From positions 162,447,927-162,511,926 of the forward strand of contig NC_061114.1 in the NCBI RefSeq assembly GCF_002878395.1: DNA of 64,000 bases. The letters are read 5' to 3'. This document shows, piece after piece, positions 48,850 to 61,010 of this stretch. The notes beneath the pieces are model-generated. The model was given only the letters and a program-made list of their open reading frames with translations. It was not told the DNA's origin and ran no database searches. This stretch comes from Capsicum annuum. Its lineage: Eukaryota; Streptophyta; Magnoliopsida; Solanales; Solanaceae. Positions within the stretch are counted from its first letter, which is position 1. Each line of letters begins with the position of its first letter. The position numbers were made by a program, and so were the translations under genes.

Positions 48850-49668
48850 TATTTTCATATCTATTTTATTTCTTCTTCATCACATAATCCCCATTCCAAA
48901 AATACTCTCTCTCATAAAACTGAAAGCTTCAACAACTCATCAATGGCTTCCATGGCCGACCTCTTTATTTTCCTCATCTCTTTTTTCAGCATCATCAAAA
49001 TCACTTCTAAACATTTCTACCAATTCTATCTTCTTCACTATTAATTCTCACTTACCATCTTTGTCTCTACTAATTTTAATTTCAATAATATGCACAAGCA
49101 TAAAATATATAAAAAGAAAATATTTTTCTTCAACTTTCAAAATGAAAAATAAAATTCAACAAAAAGATCAAGACTTGTAACAATTATCATTCAAAACAAT
49201 AAGAAAATCTAAAAATAAAATTAACAAGTGTATATGAACCCATTTCACTTCTGATTTCGAATTAAAAAAAAAAACTATTTCAAATTTTTCTTGGGATCTA
49301 GGTCCGATTAGAATTCTAGGATTCACATTTGAGTGAAGTTTCCTCGCATCGTCTTCTTCATCGTCGGGGTGTATACGTCAATGAGAAAAGTAAAAAAGAA
49401 AGGAGAAAAGGAATGGAAAAGGAAAGGAAAAAAAACACAAAAGAAAAATATATAATGAAAAATAATTAACATTTTATATAAAAAAAAAAGATAGTGTGAC
49501 ATGGCATTACGTCGCAAGTGAGTGCATTTCACTTCTTGATACAATTCTGGATATGAACTTTTAGAGGGGTATATATTTTGATTTTAAAATATTCAGGGGG
49601 TTAATAGGACCCCTATAAAGTTCGAGTGTGTAGTTGAGATTTTGGGTAAAGATTGGGGAGGTTTTAGG
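48655..49668. mobile_element. Mutator-like / MITE element with long inverted ends
   Basis: About 1.0 kb with long terminal inverted repeats: 31 of the first 40 bases agree between the left end and the reverse complement of the right end, and similarity continues for some 100 bases. Both ends start CCTAAAACC. The phrases 'ctttacc-aaatctcaact' and 'acccc-gaac/atttt' resemble a class of short plant TIR elements. No transposase is seen, so it would depend on one in trans. A clear target duplication is not visible because the flanks are A/T runs. It is nested in the E4 leader. Confidence 0.75.
48807..48843. repeat. (TA)n microsatellite
   Basis: About 18 TA units inside the MITE-like element. It produces the IYIYIY run of a 141-codon frame (48,755-49,180) that I do not call a gene. 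Confidence 0.95.
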
Positions 49669-51097
49669 TTTTTTTTTATTTTTTTATTTTTTTTCAAAAG
49701 ATATTTACATAAATCATTTTGGATTTTCAATTCTGAATTTCATACAAAAATAAAACCTAAGACTATTAAAAGAAAATCTTTTTTATTTTTATTTTTCAAT
49801 GAATATTTCAATGAAACACATACTCTAAAATGGAGAGTGAAGAAAATATTTTTTGATTTTTTAAAAGGATCACCAAATCCTAGAAGGGCTGCCTACATAT
49901 CTCACTCCCAAAATAGGAGAATCAGGTGTGCATAATTTGTCCAGATTGAATAATTAAACAATAACTAACAGACTTAACCAAGACTTGAGGGACATGACGA
50001 AAACAAACAATGAAAAATAATTGACAAAATATTTTTTGAGTTTTTCAATTTGACACTTCACATAAAAATGACACCAACAACTATGAAAGAATTTAAAAAA
50101 ATTTATATTTTCAGGTGAAATTGTTCAAAACAAAAGCACCACCACAAATAAAATATTTTTTTGAAACTTCGACACAGAAAAATATGACAACACTAGAAGG
50201 AAAATCTTTTTGGTATTTTCATTATATGAAATGTATAAAACTTCTAACATCTTTCTATGAATTTTATTTTATAAAATATATAAATCTTCTAAAAAGATCT
50301 TTTTAAAATTTGAGTTATGAATGCAAGCTAAAGCAAACAAAGGAAAAATCTTATTTTCTTATCTTTTTTTTTTTTTTTGAGAAAAAGAATGCAAAATGTA
50401 AAAAAAAAAAAAAAAAACTTTTTGAATTTTTGATTTGTTGAGAAAAAATAAAATCCATAAAGAACTCCTAAAAATTACAAAACTCTTTTCTTGACTCACT
50501 TTTCCTTGCCTAAACACACACTTTCCTTAAAGCACATGTTTTCCCCAAATCAGTTCGTCAAATGACCCCGTTACTCTACAGATGCAATAATTATCATATA
50601 GGGATGCTTAGGGGTTATTCACCTACAAAGGACCAAAAGGGTCCCTTTAGGTCTCAATATAATGCAAATAAACATGACCTAAAGGCTGACCTAAGCTGGG
50701 ATTCAACTAACAAGGTTGTTTTGGAGAGCATATATTCGATGTAATTACGATAGCTATCCACCTACTCCATAAACCCAATGGCTCCCCCTCCTAAAAAAAG
50801 GTGACTCAATAAATCTTCGTGTACACACGTGTACTACAGACTTGTTGCGAAAGAAGTGACTAGGGGTAATGCATATGATGACAGATATAAAGCGGTAACA
50901 TATAAGGAAAAGATGTAAGCAAAGAGCACGTAGATATAAAGATGTAACAGATAAGAAAAATATGTAAGCAAAGAGCACGTAGACATCGAACGATGATAAA
51001 ATAATAACACAAACAATAACACAAATAAAATGTCTATACGTCTATAGTGTCAAACTAAGCTGATACAACTCAAAAAATAATCTCGAATTCTGAAAAG
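49669..51097. other. E4 leader, non-coding
   Basis: A/T-run-rich 5' leader between primer site and gag. Contains the second leader repeat and lysine/phenylalanine-rich chance frames. A tandem doublet 'taaagatgtaa-ataag-aaa-atgtaagcaaagagcacgtag' is at 50,889-50,986. Confidence 0.5.
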
Positions 51098-51115
51098 TCC
51101 CCAGCGGAGTCGCCA
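51098..51115 (-). other. E4 primer binding site (tRNA-Arg)
   Basis: Minus strand TGGCGACTCCGCTGGGGA is complementary to the 3' end of plant tRNA-Arg(ACG), as I recall that tRNA, with its CCA end. It lies four bases from the LTR. It fixes E4's orientation and supports an Ogre/Tat affiliation. Confidence 0.88.
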
Positions 51116-51119
51116 GAGC

Positions 51120-53123
51120 TGTCACACCCCTTTTTAATTAAAAAAAATTATAGTTCGAAAAGGGTTTTATTATTAAAATGACTAAAAATAAAAATTTATT
51201 TTGAAAAGAATTTATTTTACAATTAAACTCAAAGTCACCACTTAGCATAAATCTGTTGTGCCAAGTCACCTTTGCAAATCCTTTTTCAAAATGATTTTTT
51301 ACTTTTTAAAAAGTGATCAACGAACAGAGATTTTGGTCAAGGAATTTTGTTAACCGATGGGAAGGTGTTAGGCATCCCTTGTTCACGTGGTTCAATCACA
51401 ATCACTTTGTAGAGTATATTGGCTAGTATGACACTATGAAATATATTGATCAACAAAACACATAGTCAAAAAAATAAATAACCAAACAACTAAAATTCCA
51501 AAAAAAATTATGTATGATCCAATTAATACAAACCAAATAAAAAAAGGAGTTGAAATAGAAATATAAACTAATCTAACTACCCTAAACTATGCTTTACCCG
51601 ATATCTTGGGCCTTGATCACGAATATTCTCTGCATACCGAATACTTCAAGGCATTCTCCAGGGAATAAATATAATTTATCTCGGGGTATCCCCCGGTAAA
51701 ATAAATACATCTCCAATTTCATGTGAAAAAATAAAACGATCTCAAACACAATAATTCAATCATTCAAAAATCATGAATTCCAATAATTTACCTACCAACT
51801 TAGTATTTTCCTACTAGTTTCGGCCTAAAGCATGATACCATCAAATGAGGGTGACATCAACACTAATTCAATTTAATCAATAATCAACAAATCAAGCCAA
51901 ACGAATCCATTTTTATCAATTTTTAATTCTTGACCCAATTTCACGTCAAACAATATCTGTTTGATTGCCAAAATCAATTGTTCATCCCCAAAAGAATGGC
52001 AAAGCAAAAAATAGGGATGAAGACTCTTAAAATGTCATAAGAAAATTCCAACAAGCAGCCAAACAATCATAATAACAAAATATTGAACAAATTATCAACA
52101 CAGAATCCATGAAATTATAAGAAAGATGAGGAAAAAAGGAATTAGACCTTTATTGTATTTTGAATCATCTCATTACTCGATTGATAATTGGAGAAACACA
52201 AAAATATCCTGAATCGACCTCAAAAACGAACATCCGAATTGATAACTCCAGCCTCAATCTTTATTTGTCCCAAACTCGATTGTTTTCTCCAATTTTTATT
52301 TTGGCGGTGGTTTGCTGGTTGGCCATTAAGGATGTTTTAGGTGGGTTTGATGAGGTGGAGCTGCGAGCTACTATATTTGTATTTTCGGAGCTCTGGTGAG
52401 CTTCACCATTAATTTAAATAGTGACAAGATCTACAACTCCAGCGAAGTATCGCTGAAAAATTAAAGACTGGCCAATTTTTTTTCTCATTTTATCCAAACT
52501 TCTCACTACTTTTTCTTTCCTCTTTTCCCTGATCATTCTCTTTGTTTTCTACTTCTCTTTTCGTCTTTCTCTATCTCTCTTAGTTCTCTCTAAATTTTCC
52601 CACTCTCATTTTTACTAATTATTTCTCTCCAGTTCTATGTGTGTTATGTATATATCATTTTTGTAAGTGTGTATGAGTGTGTGAATCTATGTGTTTGAGG
52701 TGTGTTTTGTTGTTGATGTTAATGGATCAATTTGTCGATTGCTCTTTCTGTTGCTCCTTTAATCTCCCTCACTATATATCCCCCAAGTTATATGTGATAT
52801 AGTATGCCTATATTCTAGTGAGGTGTGTGTATGTGAAATTATGTATGAGGTGTATTATTGAGTCTGTTAGTGGTAGGTGTATTCTGTTATGAGAGAGTTG
52901 GAAAATGTAATTAAGGGGGTCACGTGGGGTGGGGTGGTTAGGATTGGTGATGTGTCAAGTTCTATAGGATGAAATAATATGAAGAATATTGGGGTGGGTA
53001 TTTATGTTATGAATTGGTTAATTTTGTCTTTTTGTGGAAAAATTATCACTTAGGGTAATGTATGGTAAGGTGAGGTAAAATGGATAAAATTGACTTTTGG
53101 AGGGGAAAACTTATGTGTCTATA
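51120..53123 (-). repeat. E4 5' LTR (2,004 bp)
   Basis: TGTCACACCCC to GTGTCTATA as written on plus; the last CA has become TA. High similarity to 40,756-42,769 throughout. Confidence 0.88.
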
Positions 53124-53128
53124 ATAGT
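53124..53128. repeat. Target site duplication ATAGT, right of E4
   Basis: Identical to 40,751-40,755. Confidence 0.88.
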
Positions 53129-53546
53129 TAATAGGGATCTTGGATAAAGGTTAGTAATGCGACATACTGAGACTAAAAAGGTAAAGGGTGAAGTCTGTCA
53201 ATGAGTCCACAAGACAGTTGATGGTATATAACTTATCAGATTTTACATACAAGGTATCAGATTGGTTCAATAAAGCACAATAAGCCTAAAGATCTAACAA
53301 TCCAGGGGGAACACAATCATTGCGTTCATCTACAAATAATTACAACCAAAGTTAATATTTTTTACTTGTTCAAAATTGTCACACAATCCCCCCATTTTAC
53401 TTTTTTAGTTTTTCCCATTGATTACAGCAAGTAAGCACCATAGTTCTACGTGTTCCCTTGGGATTTGACCCAAACCTTTATTGTGTTAATATATTTGACA
53501 ACGACCTTATTATCTTGGAATTGAAGGTGTATCTTGGGCATTATCA
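53129..53546 (+). repeat. E5 5' LTR, right part
   Basis: Continues the LTR interrupted at 40,755. The order 'actgagactaaaaaggtaaagggtgaa', 'ccagggggaacacaatc' and a TGGGCATTATCA end matches 62,190-62,577 in the related E6 LTR. Removing E4 gives an LTR of about 1.5 kb. Confidence 0.7.
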
Positions 53547-53551
53547 AATAT

Positions 53552-53569
53552 TGGTTCTATTGTCGGGGA
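53552..53569 (+). other. E5 primer binding site (tRNA-Asp-like), degenerate
   Basis: TGGTTCTATTGTCGGGGA just after the LTR end. It resembles the Athila primer site TGGCGCCGTTGCCGGGGA, complementary to tRNA-Asp, with several C-to-T-type changes. Confidence 0.7.
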
Positions 53570-53719
53570 ATACGATGTTGAGTGGTGAATTAAAGTTGTT
53601 GTAGTTTGTGGGTCTTTTATTTATTATTCTTAGTTGGGTATACGTTGGTGTATGCCTTGCACATGAAGTAGGGTTAATCCCTTACTCCCACTGAAGCTAA
53701 ATCTAGAAAGGATCCTACA

Positions 53720-55460
53720 ACCTACAGGTAGAATGATAAAGCCTAAGGGAGATGATACTCCTGAAGAGGTTCGTGATGATACATACTAGGTGTCTCCCCC
53801 TCCTCAGATAGGAGTTTAGAATATTGTTGACTATTAGACTGAGGTATTGTTAGCATAAGATTGTAACCAGAGAAGAAAAGAAGATGCTCAATATATATCT
53901 CGAGTGGCAGAGCTAGTTGTGGAAAGACTGGATGCAGACTGCCGAGTAGCACTCGATGGTAATTAGAATGGAGTTAGATGTAGCCAAGCTTAAGTGATCC
54001 TATCATACTAGTATTTACAGCCATATAATGATGATAATAAGGTTCTGGGGTACGTTGATCCAGCAAAGACAAGAGCTATCATTCCTCCTATTTTGCCTCC
54101 AGGTGTTAAGTTTGATTAACTAGTTCAATGATCCAACTCATAAACTTGAAGGGTGCATTTATTTTTTTTTCCTACTGATGATGCAAATATACACCTTGCG
54201 AATTTCATTGGGATCTACAGTTCTTATGCTAATCCAAAGGTGAATTAGGAGGCGCTTAGATTGAGTTTTTTCCCTTTCTTGCTTACAGGAGAAGCATCTT
54301 TATGATTAGAGAAACGTCCAAGAGCATCTATCACTACATGGAATGAGTTGTGCAGGCAATTCTTGAATTGGTTTTTTCTCTATCCAGGATGTTGTAGCTT
54401 AAGGATGAGATTTATAATTTCAGGCAGCTGCAGTCTGAGTCTATGTATGAGACTTGGTTCAAGTTTAAGAAAAAGTTAAGTATGGTGCCCAACCATCAGA
54501 TTTCAGGGATGATCTTATTAGACATATTCTACCAAGCCCTAACCATTAATTCTAGAGCCACGGCAGGAACCATATCTAGAGGAGCTTTTATAAGACTATA
54601 CTGGGAGGTAGCTTCTGATATTATGGACTAGATCTCACTCTCTAACTAAGGGTGGCAAACTCGAGAGGCTGAGAAGGGTTTTGGCACTTATGCTATTGGT
54701 GTCTCCAGTGACTAGAGAGTAGCTGATAATTTTATGGCGCAAGAGATTATGCTTCTAAGGACTAATCTTGGGTTGCTGGCTAACCAGTTTGCAATAACAA
54801 ATTATAAATCCTAATTAGAAGAGGAGGCTAAGTATATAGATCATCAGTTGGCGGATTTTTTAGCCCAAAGGCAAGAAAACTAAGGTTGGAACTATTATGG
54901 TGATAAATACTGAGACTGTAGTAGGGAGAGAGACAATGACTAAAGATAAAAATACACCTATAAGGAGAAGGTAGACAGGTATATTCCACCTGAAAGTCAT
55001 GATACAAAATCAAGAATGGAAGCAATGCTAACCAAACTAGTGAAGGGTTAAAAAAGTCAGGAGACCATCCTTAAGTAAATCAAGGTTGATATTTTAGGGT
55101 TTACCCAAAAGGTCGAGTCTCATACAACTTCTATCAATCATTTGGAGTACCAGTTTGGGAAGATGTTGGCCACTTTAAATTAGAAACAGCCAAGGACCCT
55201 TTCAAGGAACACAATTCAAAACCTAAAGAATAATGGTCACTATCTTGCTATTACTACATGGAGTGGTAAGTCTATTGTGGATCCTTTATTACCTATCGTT
55301 GAGGAGTTAAAAGATGATAGAACAGTGGTTGTTGACACTCTTGCTATGGAGTCGGACCCAATAATAAGTGTTAAGGTTAGCGCTGATAAGAATAAGGGTA
55401 AGGGTAAGGGTAAGGCTGCTGAGCAGAAAGTAAGACAAATCTCATGACCACCTCTTTATT
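53720..55460 (+). pseudogene. E5 gag, Athila-like, broken
   Basis: Gag of an Athila/Tat-type Ty3/gypsy element. Visible pieces in shifting frames are IKPKGDDTPEEVRDD, PAKTRAIIPPILPPGVKFD, NIHLANFIGIYSSYANP, RLSFFPFLLTGEASL and RPRASITTWNELCRQFLNWF. The last is the conserved gag-core phrase 'SITTWDDLxxKFLNKFF' in decayed form. Then MYETWFKFKKKLSMVPNHQI and FYQALTINSRATAGTISRGA (54,443-54,631), parallel to the LYEAWERFKDLL...FYNGL part. Later blocks are lysine-rich. Many stops, no full frame. Confidence 0.78.
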
Positions 55461-55479
55461 TTCCTTAAAAATTGAATCA

Positions 55480-56090
55480 AAAGAGAGAGAAAAGGAATTT
55501 TAAGTGATTCATTAAGATGTTGAAAGATTTGAGCTTGAGCATCCATCTTCTAGAGGATTTAGAGAAGATGCTTGGATATGCCTGGTTTATGAAGCAATTG
55601 GTTATGAAGAAAAAAAGGGCTACTTTTGAGGACATTGGTTGATTGCACCACTGGAGTGTAGTTACATCTAAGTCTAGCCAAGAAAAAGTATTATCCCAGC
55701 ACATTCACTATAGCATACACCATTCCGTAATCTAGGTTCACTAGAGTTTTATGTGACTTAGGAGCCAACAAAAAATTGATGTCGCTGGATGTATTTAAGC
55801 AATTGGTCTTAAACCCTCTTGAATAGAATATGATGTGAATATTGATGACTGACTGCACTGTGAAAAAATTTGTGGGAATTTCTTTTGATGTGATAGTGAA
55901 AGTCGATAACTTCATCTTTCCAACATACTTTATCATTCTAGATTGTGAGGATGGCGTCGAGATGCCCATCATATTGGGAAGACCATTTATGTCCACAGGT
56001 CAAGTTATGGTTGACATAGAGATGGGAGAGATGAAGTTCAGAGTTAATGGCAAGGAATTCACTTTCAACGTCCGTAGAATGATGAAGTAG
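55480..56090 (+). pseudogene. E5 aspartic protease, partly open
   Basis: Pre-protease LEDLEKMLGYAWFMKQLVMK, then the active-site loop TRVLCDLGANKKLMSLDVF (catalytic Asp near 55,760). After a stop and frame change there is an 82-codon open frame (55,842-56,090): TDCTVKKFVGISFDVIVKVD, FIFPTYFIILDCEDGVEMPI, ILGRPFMSTGQVMVDIEMGE. This is the conserved flap-to-ILGRPF portion of the Athila protease. No RT follows; DNA turns non-coding at about 56,340. Confidence 0.83.
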
Positions 56091-56094
56091 CCTA

Positions 56095-57439
56095 CCGACA
56101 TGAGGATGGTGTCAGTTTTTAATTGTATTGATGACCTAGAAGGTACTCTTTTGGATACCTTGATGAATTCTGAGTAGTCAAGGTACCCACGTCATGCCGT
56201 GACATTAAATCAAGCACTGCATAGGAGGCAATCCATGGAATTGTTGTTGAAGTCTGAGTAACCAACATAGCCACGTCGTGCCGCGATATTAAATCAATCA
56301 TTAGGTGGGAGGCAACCCACTATTTTATTGTTCACTTTGTTTGTTTTGTTTTTGTAGGCCCGTAGCTTAAGGAAAGGTATGGAATCAAATAAAAATTGCT
56401 AAATTAATCATATTTCAGGTAAGGGGGCTTTGTAATCAACTTATCAAGGTAATAAGTCCCACGTGGGCTAGGTAAGTTGTGTTTGAACTGAAAAGATGGA
56501 ATTTTGAGAAATATTTAGGGAATTTCTGGACTTCAACTTAAAAAAGTACTTTCAAGATCATAAATACCATTTACAACCTTTCAAATAGCAAAATAAGTGT
56601 CAGAATTTTGAAGTCCAGAGAGCAAGGGACTTGGCCAAAATTTTGGATCCATATACAGTGGGTACATACGGACCGTATGTACCATATACTGCCTGTATGT
56701 GGCTGCAGTAAGTGGGCGGTTGTGGGCCTAAATTTTGTTTAAAATTTTGGGCCCACTAACATTTTATTAAACCCTAAACTGGACCCTTTTCCTTTTAATC
56801 CCTATTTACTCATTTTTGGATTACAAAATTCTCAAAATTCTATTTTTCTCGTTTAAAAAACTAAATTTCCCTCTCAAAGTTCAAACTACCCACGTTCCCA
56901 CACATAAGTAAAGGATAAGTTGATACTTTCTCATGGTACCAAACTTGTTCTAAATCCCTAATACAAGTTCAATCTTTGGTTTTGCTTTACTTCTTAATAG
57001 CTCACTTCCGAGTTTCTCAAAGAAAAGGTAACTTTCTTGGCTCCAAGTAGTAGTATCTTGATCTAATTATTAAACAAGAAAGTTGCTATGTTCATTTCTA
57101 TGAAAAATATATAGAAACTATCATGCTTGTATATAGTACCTTGAAGTATCCTAAAATCATAATGTAGGGCATTATTCTTGAATTAAACCTTAAGATTAGG
57201 CCCTAAATGGAAAGTTGAACTTGAACAAGTAGAGGAATGGCAAAAGGTTGACATGTTGGTTTGTATTGAAAAAGAAAATTCTTGATATATGTGTGCACAT
57301 TGGACTTGTTGGGACTGAGAATAAGTTATAGGGGTGTGAAAATTGAGAAAAAATTTGAAGTTTCAAATTTTGAGTTTTTCTTCAACTTTTGCAATCCCTT
57401 ATTATCTAGTGAATGCTAACACTTATTTTTAGGTACACA
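56095..57439 (+). other. Non-coding leader before the extra ORF
   Basis: Short coding-like remnant to about 56,340, then AT-rich DNA. Contains the near-perfect dyad GGTACATACGG-a-CCGTATGTACC at 56,661-56,683, the same motif as in the E5 LTR at 40,141. It ends with 'aggtacacatgg', parallel to 'aggtactcatgg' before the ORF at 63,922. Confidence 0.55.
56661..56683. promoter_or_regulatory. 23-bp palindrome in extra-ORF leader
   Basis: Two perfect 11-bp arms around a single A. A shorter form, ACATACGGTCCGTATGT, lies in the E5 LTR 76 bp upstream of its TATA box. It is a possible protein-binding site. Confidence 0.6.
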
Positions 57440-59600
57440 TGGCTCCTATGGATTCAAATAAGAAAGTCATAACTTCTATGTGACAGGGTGACTCTTCCAA
57501 GAGTAGTAGCTTGAAGGAGGAATACACACTTGCCCGAACCAGAGCATCCCTGGCCAAAGAAGCCTCAACCATAGTGACACGACCTATGGCTAGAGGCCAG
57601 AAACATGATACAGCAGACACTATCATTAGAGATACCTTGGGAGTAAAGCTTGGAGAACATTCACAATAGGATAGATGACTTACTTCTACTTAGCTTGGAG
57701 CTCAGCCATAGTCCAGTTTACTAGTACCTAGGTCGAGGATAAAAAAGGATAGGACATTACCCCTGCACTCTCCCTAGTATGATAAGGGGGATGAGGAGGA
57801 GGAGAAGGAGGAGGCAGATTCTGATTCAGCACCATCAACAGTTACATAGGACCCATAATCTGAGGAAAGGGCGTAAGATGAGTAAAATGTAGAAAATGAC
57901 AAACAGTCATCAGTAGTACACCAGTCCGAGGAGGGTACTGTAGTTCAGGAAAAGTCATTGGTAGTACACCAATCTGAGGAGGGTACAAATCAGGCTTCAC
58001 ATGAGTTTCCAGCTTTTGATACATAAGATCCAGCTTAACAAGGCTAGATTTCAGACCCTACACATATCTCGGATAATCCTATTGATGAGGTGAACTCAAG
58101 GTGGTGTGTGGAGGGTATTCAAATGATATTTAAGTGGTATAGATTTATTTAACAAAGATCAGCAGGACCAAGAGGGCTATTTATGAGGAGCAACAGATTG
58201 GTTTATCTGGTTTGGTCGTAGCACCATAGTTGGGGGCAGGTTTTGAGCGGTATTAGTAAGGGTACATGACCAGATGTTTAGGTTCTTACATCCCAACATT
58301 GGTGCAGGAATTCTACACATCATACCATGCCATTGTAGCTTTGACTATGCCTAGGAGGTCAATTTCAAGGCATGTTGAGCAGCCCCAACTTAAGCAAACA
58401 CTAGTTAGAGGGGTTATGGTTTATATAAAGTGGCGATCATCCATCGAGTTCTTCTTGGTCCAGATTATATTGCGCCAGCATCCACAATAGAGTGGGATTA
58501 CAGGTTGTAAGTTGCACAAGATAGATATATTATGCAGGATACTGACCACAGGAGTGAGAGAGTTAAGATGGATAACTGGATACATTTCACCTTTAGGATC
58601 ATCCCCTTAGATCGAAGGGCATAGTATGGACCGCACTGACTTTTGTTGCAAAGTTCTGGTGGCTGTTGGTTTGATTTAGATTGTGTCCGACTATTCTAGA
58701 TAATGTATTGACGTAGGATATAGTTGCTCTAATTGTTAATATACTTTTAGGATAAGATATTGACATTGCAGCTATTATCCAACATGATATTTATGAAAGA
58801 GCTTTTGATGAGATGAAACTTTTTTTTTATGTCTTATCCAGATATTATGCGATGATATCGGTGTTCCTCAGGTACCAGGAGTTAATAAGAGAATACATTT
58901 GAACCTTCTCAGGAGATCCCATGTACACACTACAGTACCTTCGGCCTAGTCTGAGAGCCTATCAGATCCTATAGAGCCTATTGAGACACAGGGATGTGAT
59001 GTGCAAGTTAGTATTGATTTTGAGTTGGGGGATCAGAGAGAGTCCTCCCAAGTTGAGTACTCAGGGTGAGGGGATACAACTACTTCTACATCATCCCTGG
59101 CTTTGATGTTAGAGCCAGTAGGTGCATCTATAGTGCCCCATCACCCATCCACTATAGTTTCTATTTTAGGTATAATTATTGTACCTCGTGAGTTTTTATA
59201 GAGCTTCGTAGACAGTCAAAAAGCCATCTACTCTTGGTTACAAAATGTTGAGTCTGAGGTGGCTACTCTATATGAGCAGATTCGACCATGGTTTGACCAG
59301 ACTAGAGACAGTGGAGGCTAAATAGGATTATGTACACAGAACGGCTATATCAGAGTTTTGTGCTAATTTATAGGCATATATTAATGCTTTTGAGAGATAT
59401 TTTATAGTTCATTTTGTATAGACTGAGACACCGAATCTTGGATATATGAGGGAGAAGATGGATATATTACAAGCAAAGGTATGCTCTCTCACAGCGATCC
59501 ATATAAAAGCCATCCCTCCGTCATACCTGCGTTATTCAGACATCACCTCTTCATGGGGTAGAAGTTCAAACCTATAGGCGACAATATAAAAAAAGCTGTG
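57440..59600 (+). pseudogene. Extra ORF of Athila-like element ('putative plant transposon protein')
   Basis: Long decayed ORF of the kind found beside Athila/Tat pol and annotated as 'putative plant transposon protein' (Transposase_32-like). Function is unknown and it is sometimes called env-like. The start MAPMDSNKKVITSM is followed by TAG/TGA-like breaks, an acidic stretch DKGDEEEEKEEADSDSAPS and repeats VVHQSEEGT (57,914, 57,965). Then the hallmark SRWCVEGIQMIF (58,100), an open piece QEFYTSYHAIVALTMPRRSI and KQTLVRGVMVYIK (58,266-58,490), GVPQVPGVNKRI (58,861) and a Ser/Thr/Pro-rich region. Last comes WLQNVESEVATLYEQIRPWF (59,236), like the coiled-coil end. Many stops. Confidence 0.68.
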
Positions 59601-61010
59601 AATCAACATGTTTTTCATATTCTATGTTTGTAGTGTTTGATATATTGTGTGATTCTTAATGGAGAAAATTGATGTGTATAGGCAATTGAGAACATGGATG
59701 AAAAAATTGAAAAATTACGCAAAAATTAAAAAATTATGGATACCCCTCTTGAATTTTTTTGAGTAATACTATGTGATTTGTGTGTTCATATGATGGATGA
59801 GATTCTCTTATTGGCATTAGAATTAGAAAGGAAATTAATTGTGACATGTAGTTGCATAAACTTGATAGGTAGTGACTGATATTGTGACCTTGTACGATGT
59901 GAGAGTGAGGCATTACCTAGTTCCCAGTGAGTACGAAATCCAAATTTTTCCTGGTTGCTTTTGCCTAGATGGTAGGATGGTTGGATGGCAGATGATCATA
60001 GGCCATTTTTCAAACTAGTCCACTCAAGCGTAAATGTCAAACCAAATTTAATATGAATACCTTTATCCAAAAGTTGAGCCTAATTGACCTATTTGTTTAG
60101 TTTACACCAATTCACCTTCTCATTTAAATACAATAAACCTATTTTTGGTCCTAATTCTTCTTGGACACTGTGTACCTCAACTCAGGCAAATTGTCTAAGT
60201 TGAGGGTGGCTATTATAAGGGTGCATAGGGAAAGACGAGTATGAAGAAAGAAGTGTAGAAAGAAAAATAAATAAGGAGATTTACGGTAAAAAAAAAAGAA
60301 AAAGGAAAATTATAAGAAAAATAAAGGGACAATAAAAAGAAAATGAGAAAAGAGAACTGCGCCTGACCCATAAATAGGCATGAAAAAAATTGAGAAATAA
60401 GGAGGAAGTCAGTAAAAAGTTTGTAGGAAAGGTAGACCCCAAAGAAAACATAGTTCCAAGGAGTTTAAGTTACTTAAAATATCCCTAATATACCATAACT
60501 AGACCTAAGCCTATGTTACAAGCCTAACAAAGTCATTTAGTGATCTAGTTTGACCATCTAAAAATTTAGATAAAGAGTATAAGGGCAAGTCTATAGCATT
60601 TTGTGTACACTGGTCGAAACTTCTTTGTGAGTGTGAGTGTGAGTGTGATTGCCTCTAGACCATCCCTGAAATAATAAAATAAATCAAGCTGAGTGATAGG
60701 GACTTCTTTGAAAGTGAGGGTGCATAGGTTACAATGTCGAGTTACTTATCTGTTTGGAAAAGGTGTATTGCTTGGGCCTGGTTGAGTCATTGATAATGTA
60801 ATGCCATCATTATATTCTTACATGTCATATTGTTGTATCAAGTCATTAGCCTTTTGAACAACAAGATGGGGTGGGGGTAAGGAGGTGTTCTTGGGCTGAA
60901 TAAGAAATCAACTACCAAATATATCACAAATTCTTCAAAGTTAAGCATCATGTCTTTGTGCGTACAAATTGTGGTTTTCCTGAGGACATACAAATATTCT
61001 AAGTTGAGGG
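59601..61010 (+). other. 3' untranslated region of Athila-like element
   Basis: Non-coding, with a purine-rich segment at 60,230-60,360 and the phrase 'ctaagttgagggtg' at 60,196 and 60,999. The second copy directly precedes the next LTR and may be its PPT (aagttgaggg). Confidence 0.5.

Larger units (their letters stand above)
40756..53123 (-). mobile_element. E4: Ogre/Tat-like gag-only element (12.4 kb)
   Basis: LTR retrotransposon on minus with ~2.0-kb LTRs, a 5-bp target duplication and a primer site matching tRNA-Arg, as described for Ogre elements. The interior (42,770-51,119) shows a decayed gag, satellite-like arrays and a nested Mutator-like/MITE element, but no protease core, RT or integrase that I can find. 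It interrupts the E5 LTR and is therefore younger than E5. Confidence 0.85.

Noticed and set aside
48755..49180. 141-codon ORF with an IYIYIY run
   Set aside because: Runs through a (TA)n microsatellite inside a MITE-like element. Composition is low-complexity and no family is recognised.
55382..55415. AAGGGTAAGGGTAAGGGTAA run as telomere-like repeat
   Set aside because: Only about four GGGTAA units, within a lysine/glycine-coding stretch of the E5 gag relic, and not the plant TTTAGGG repeat.
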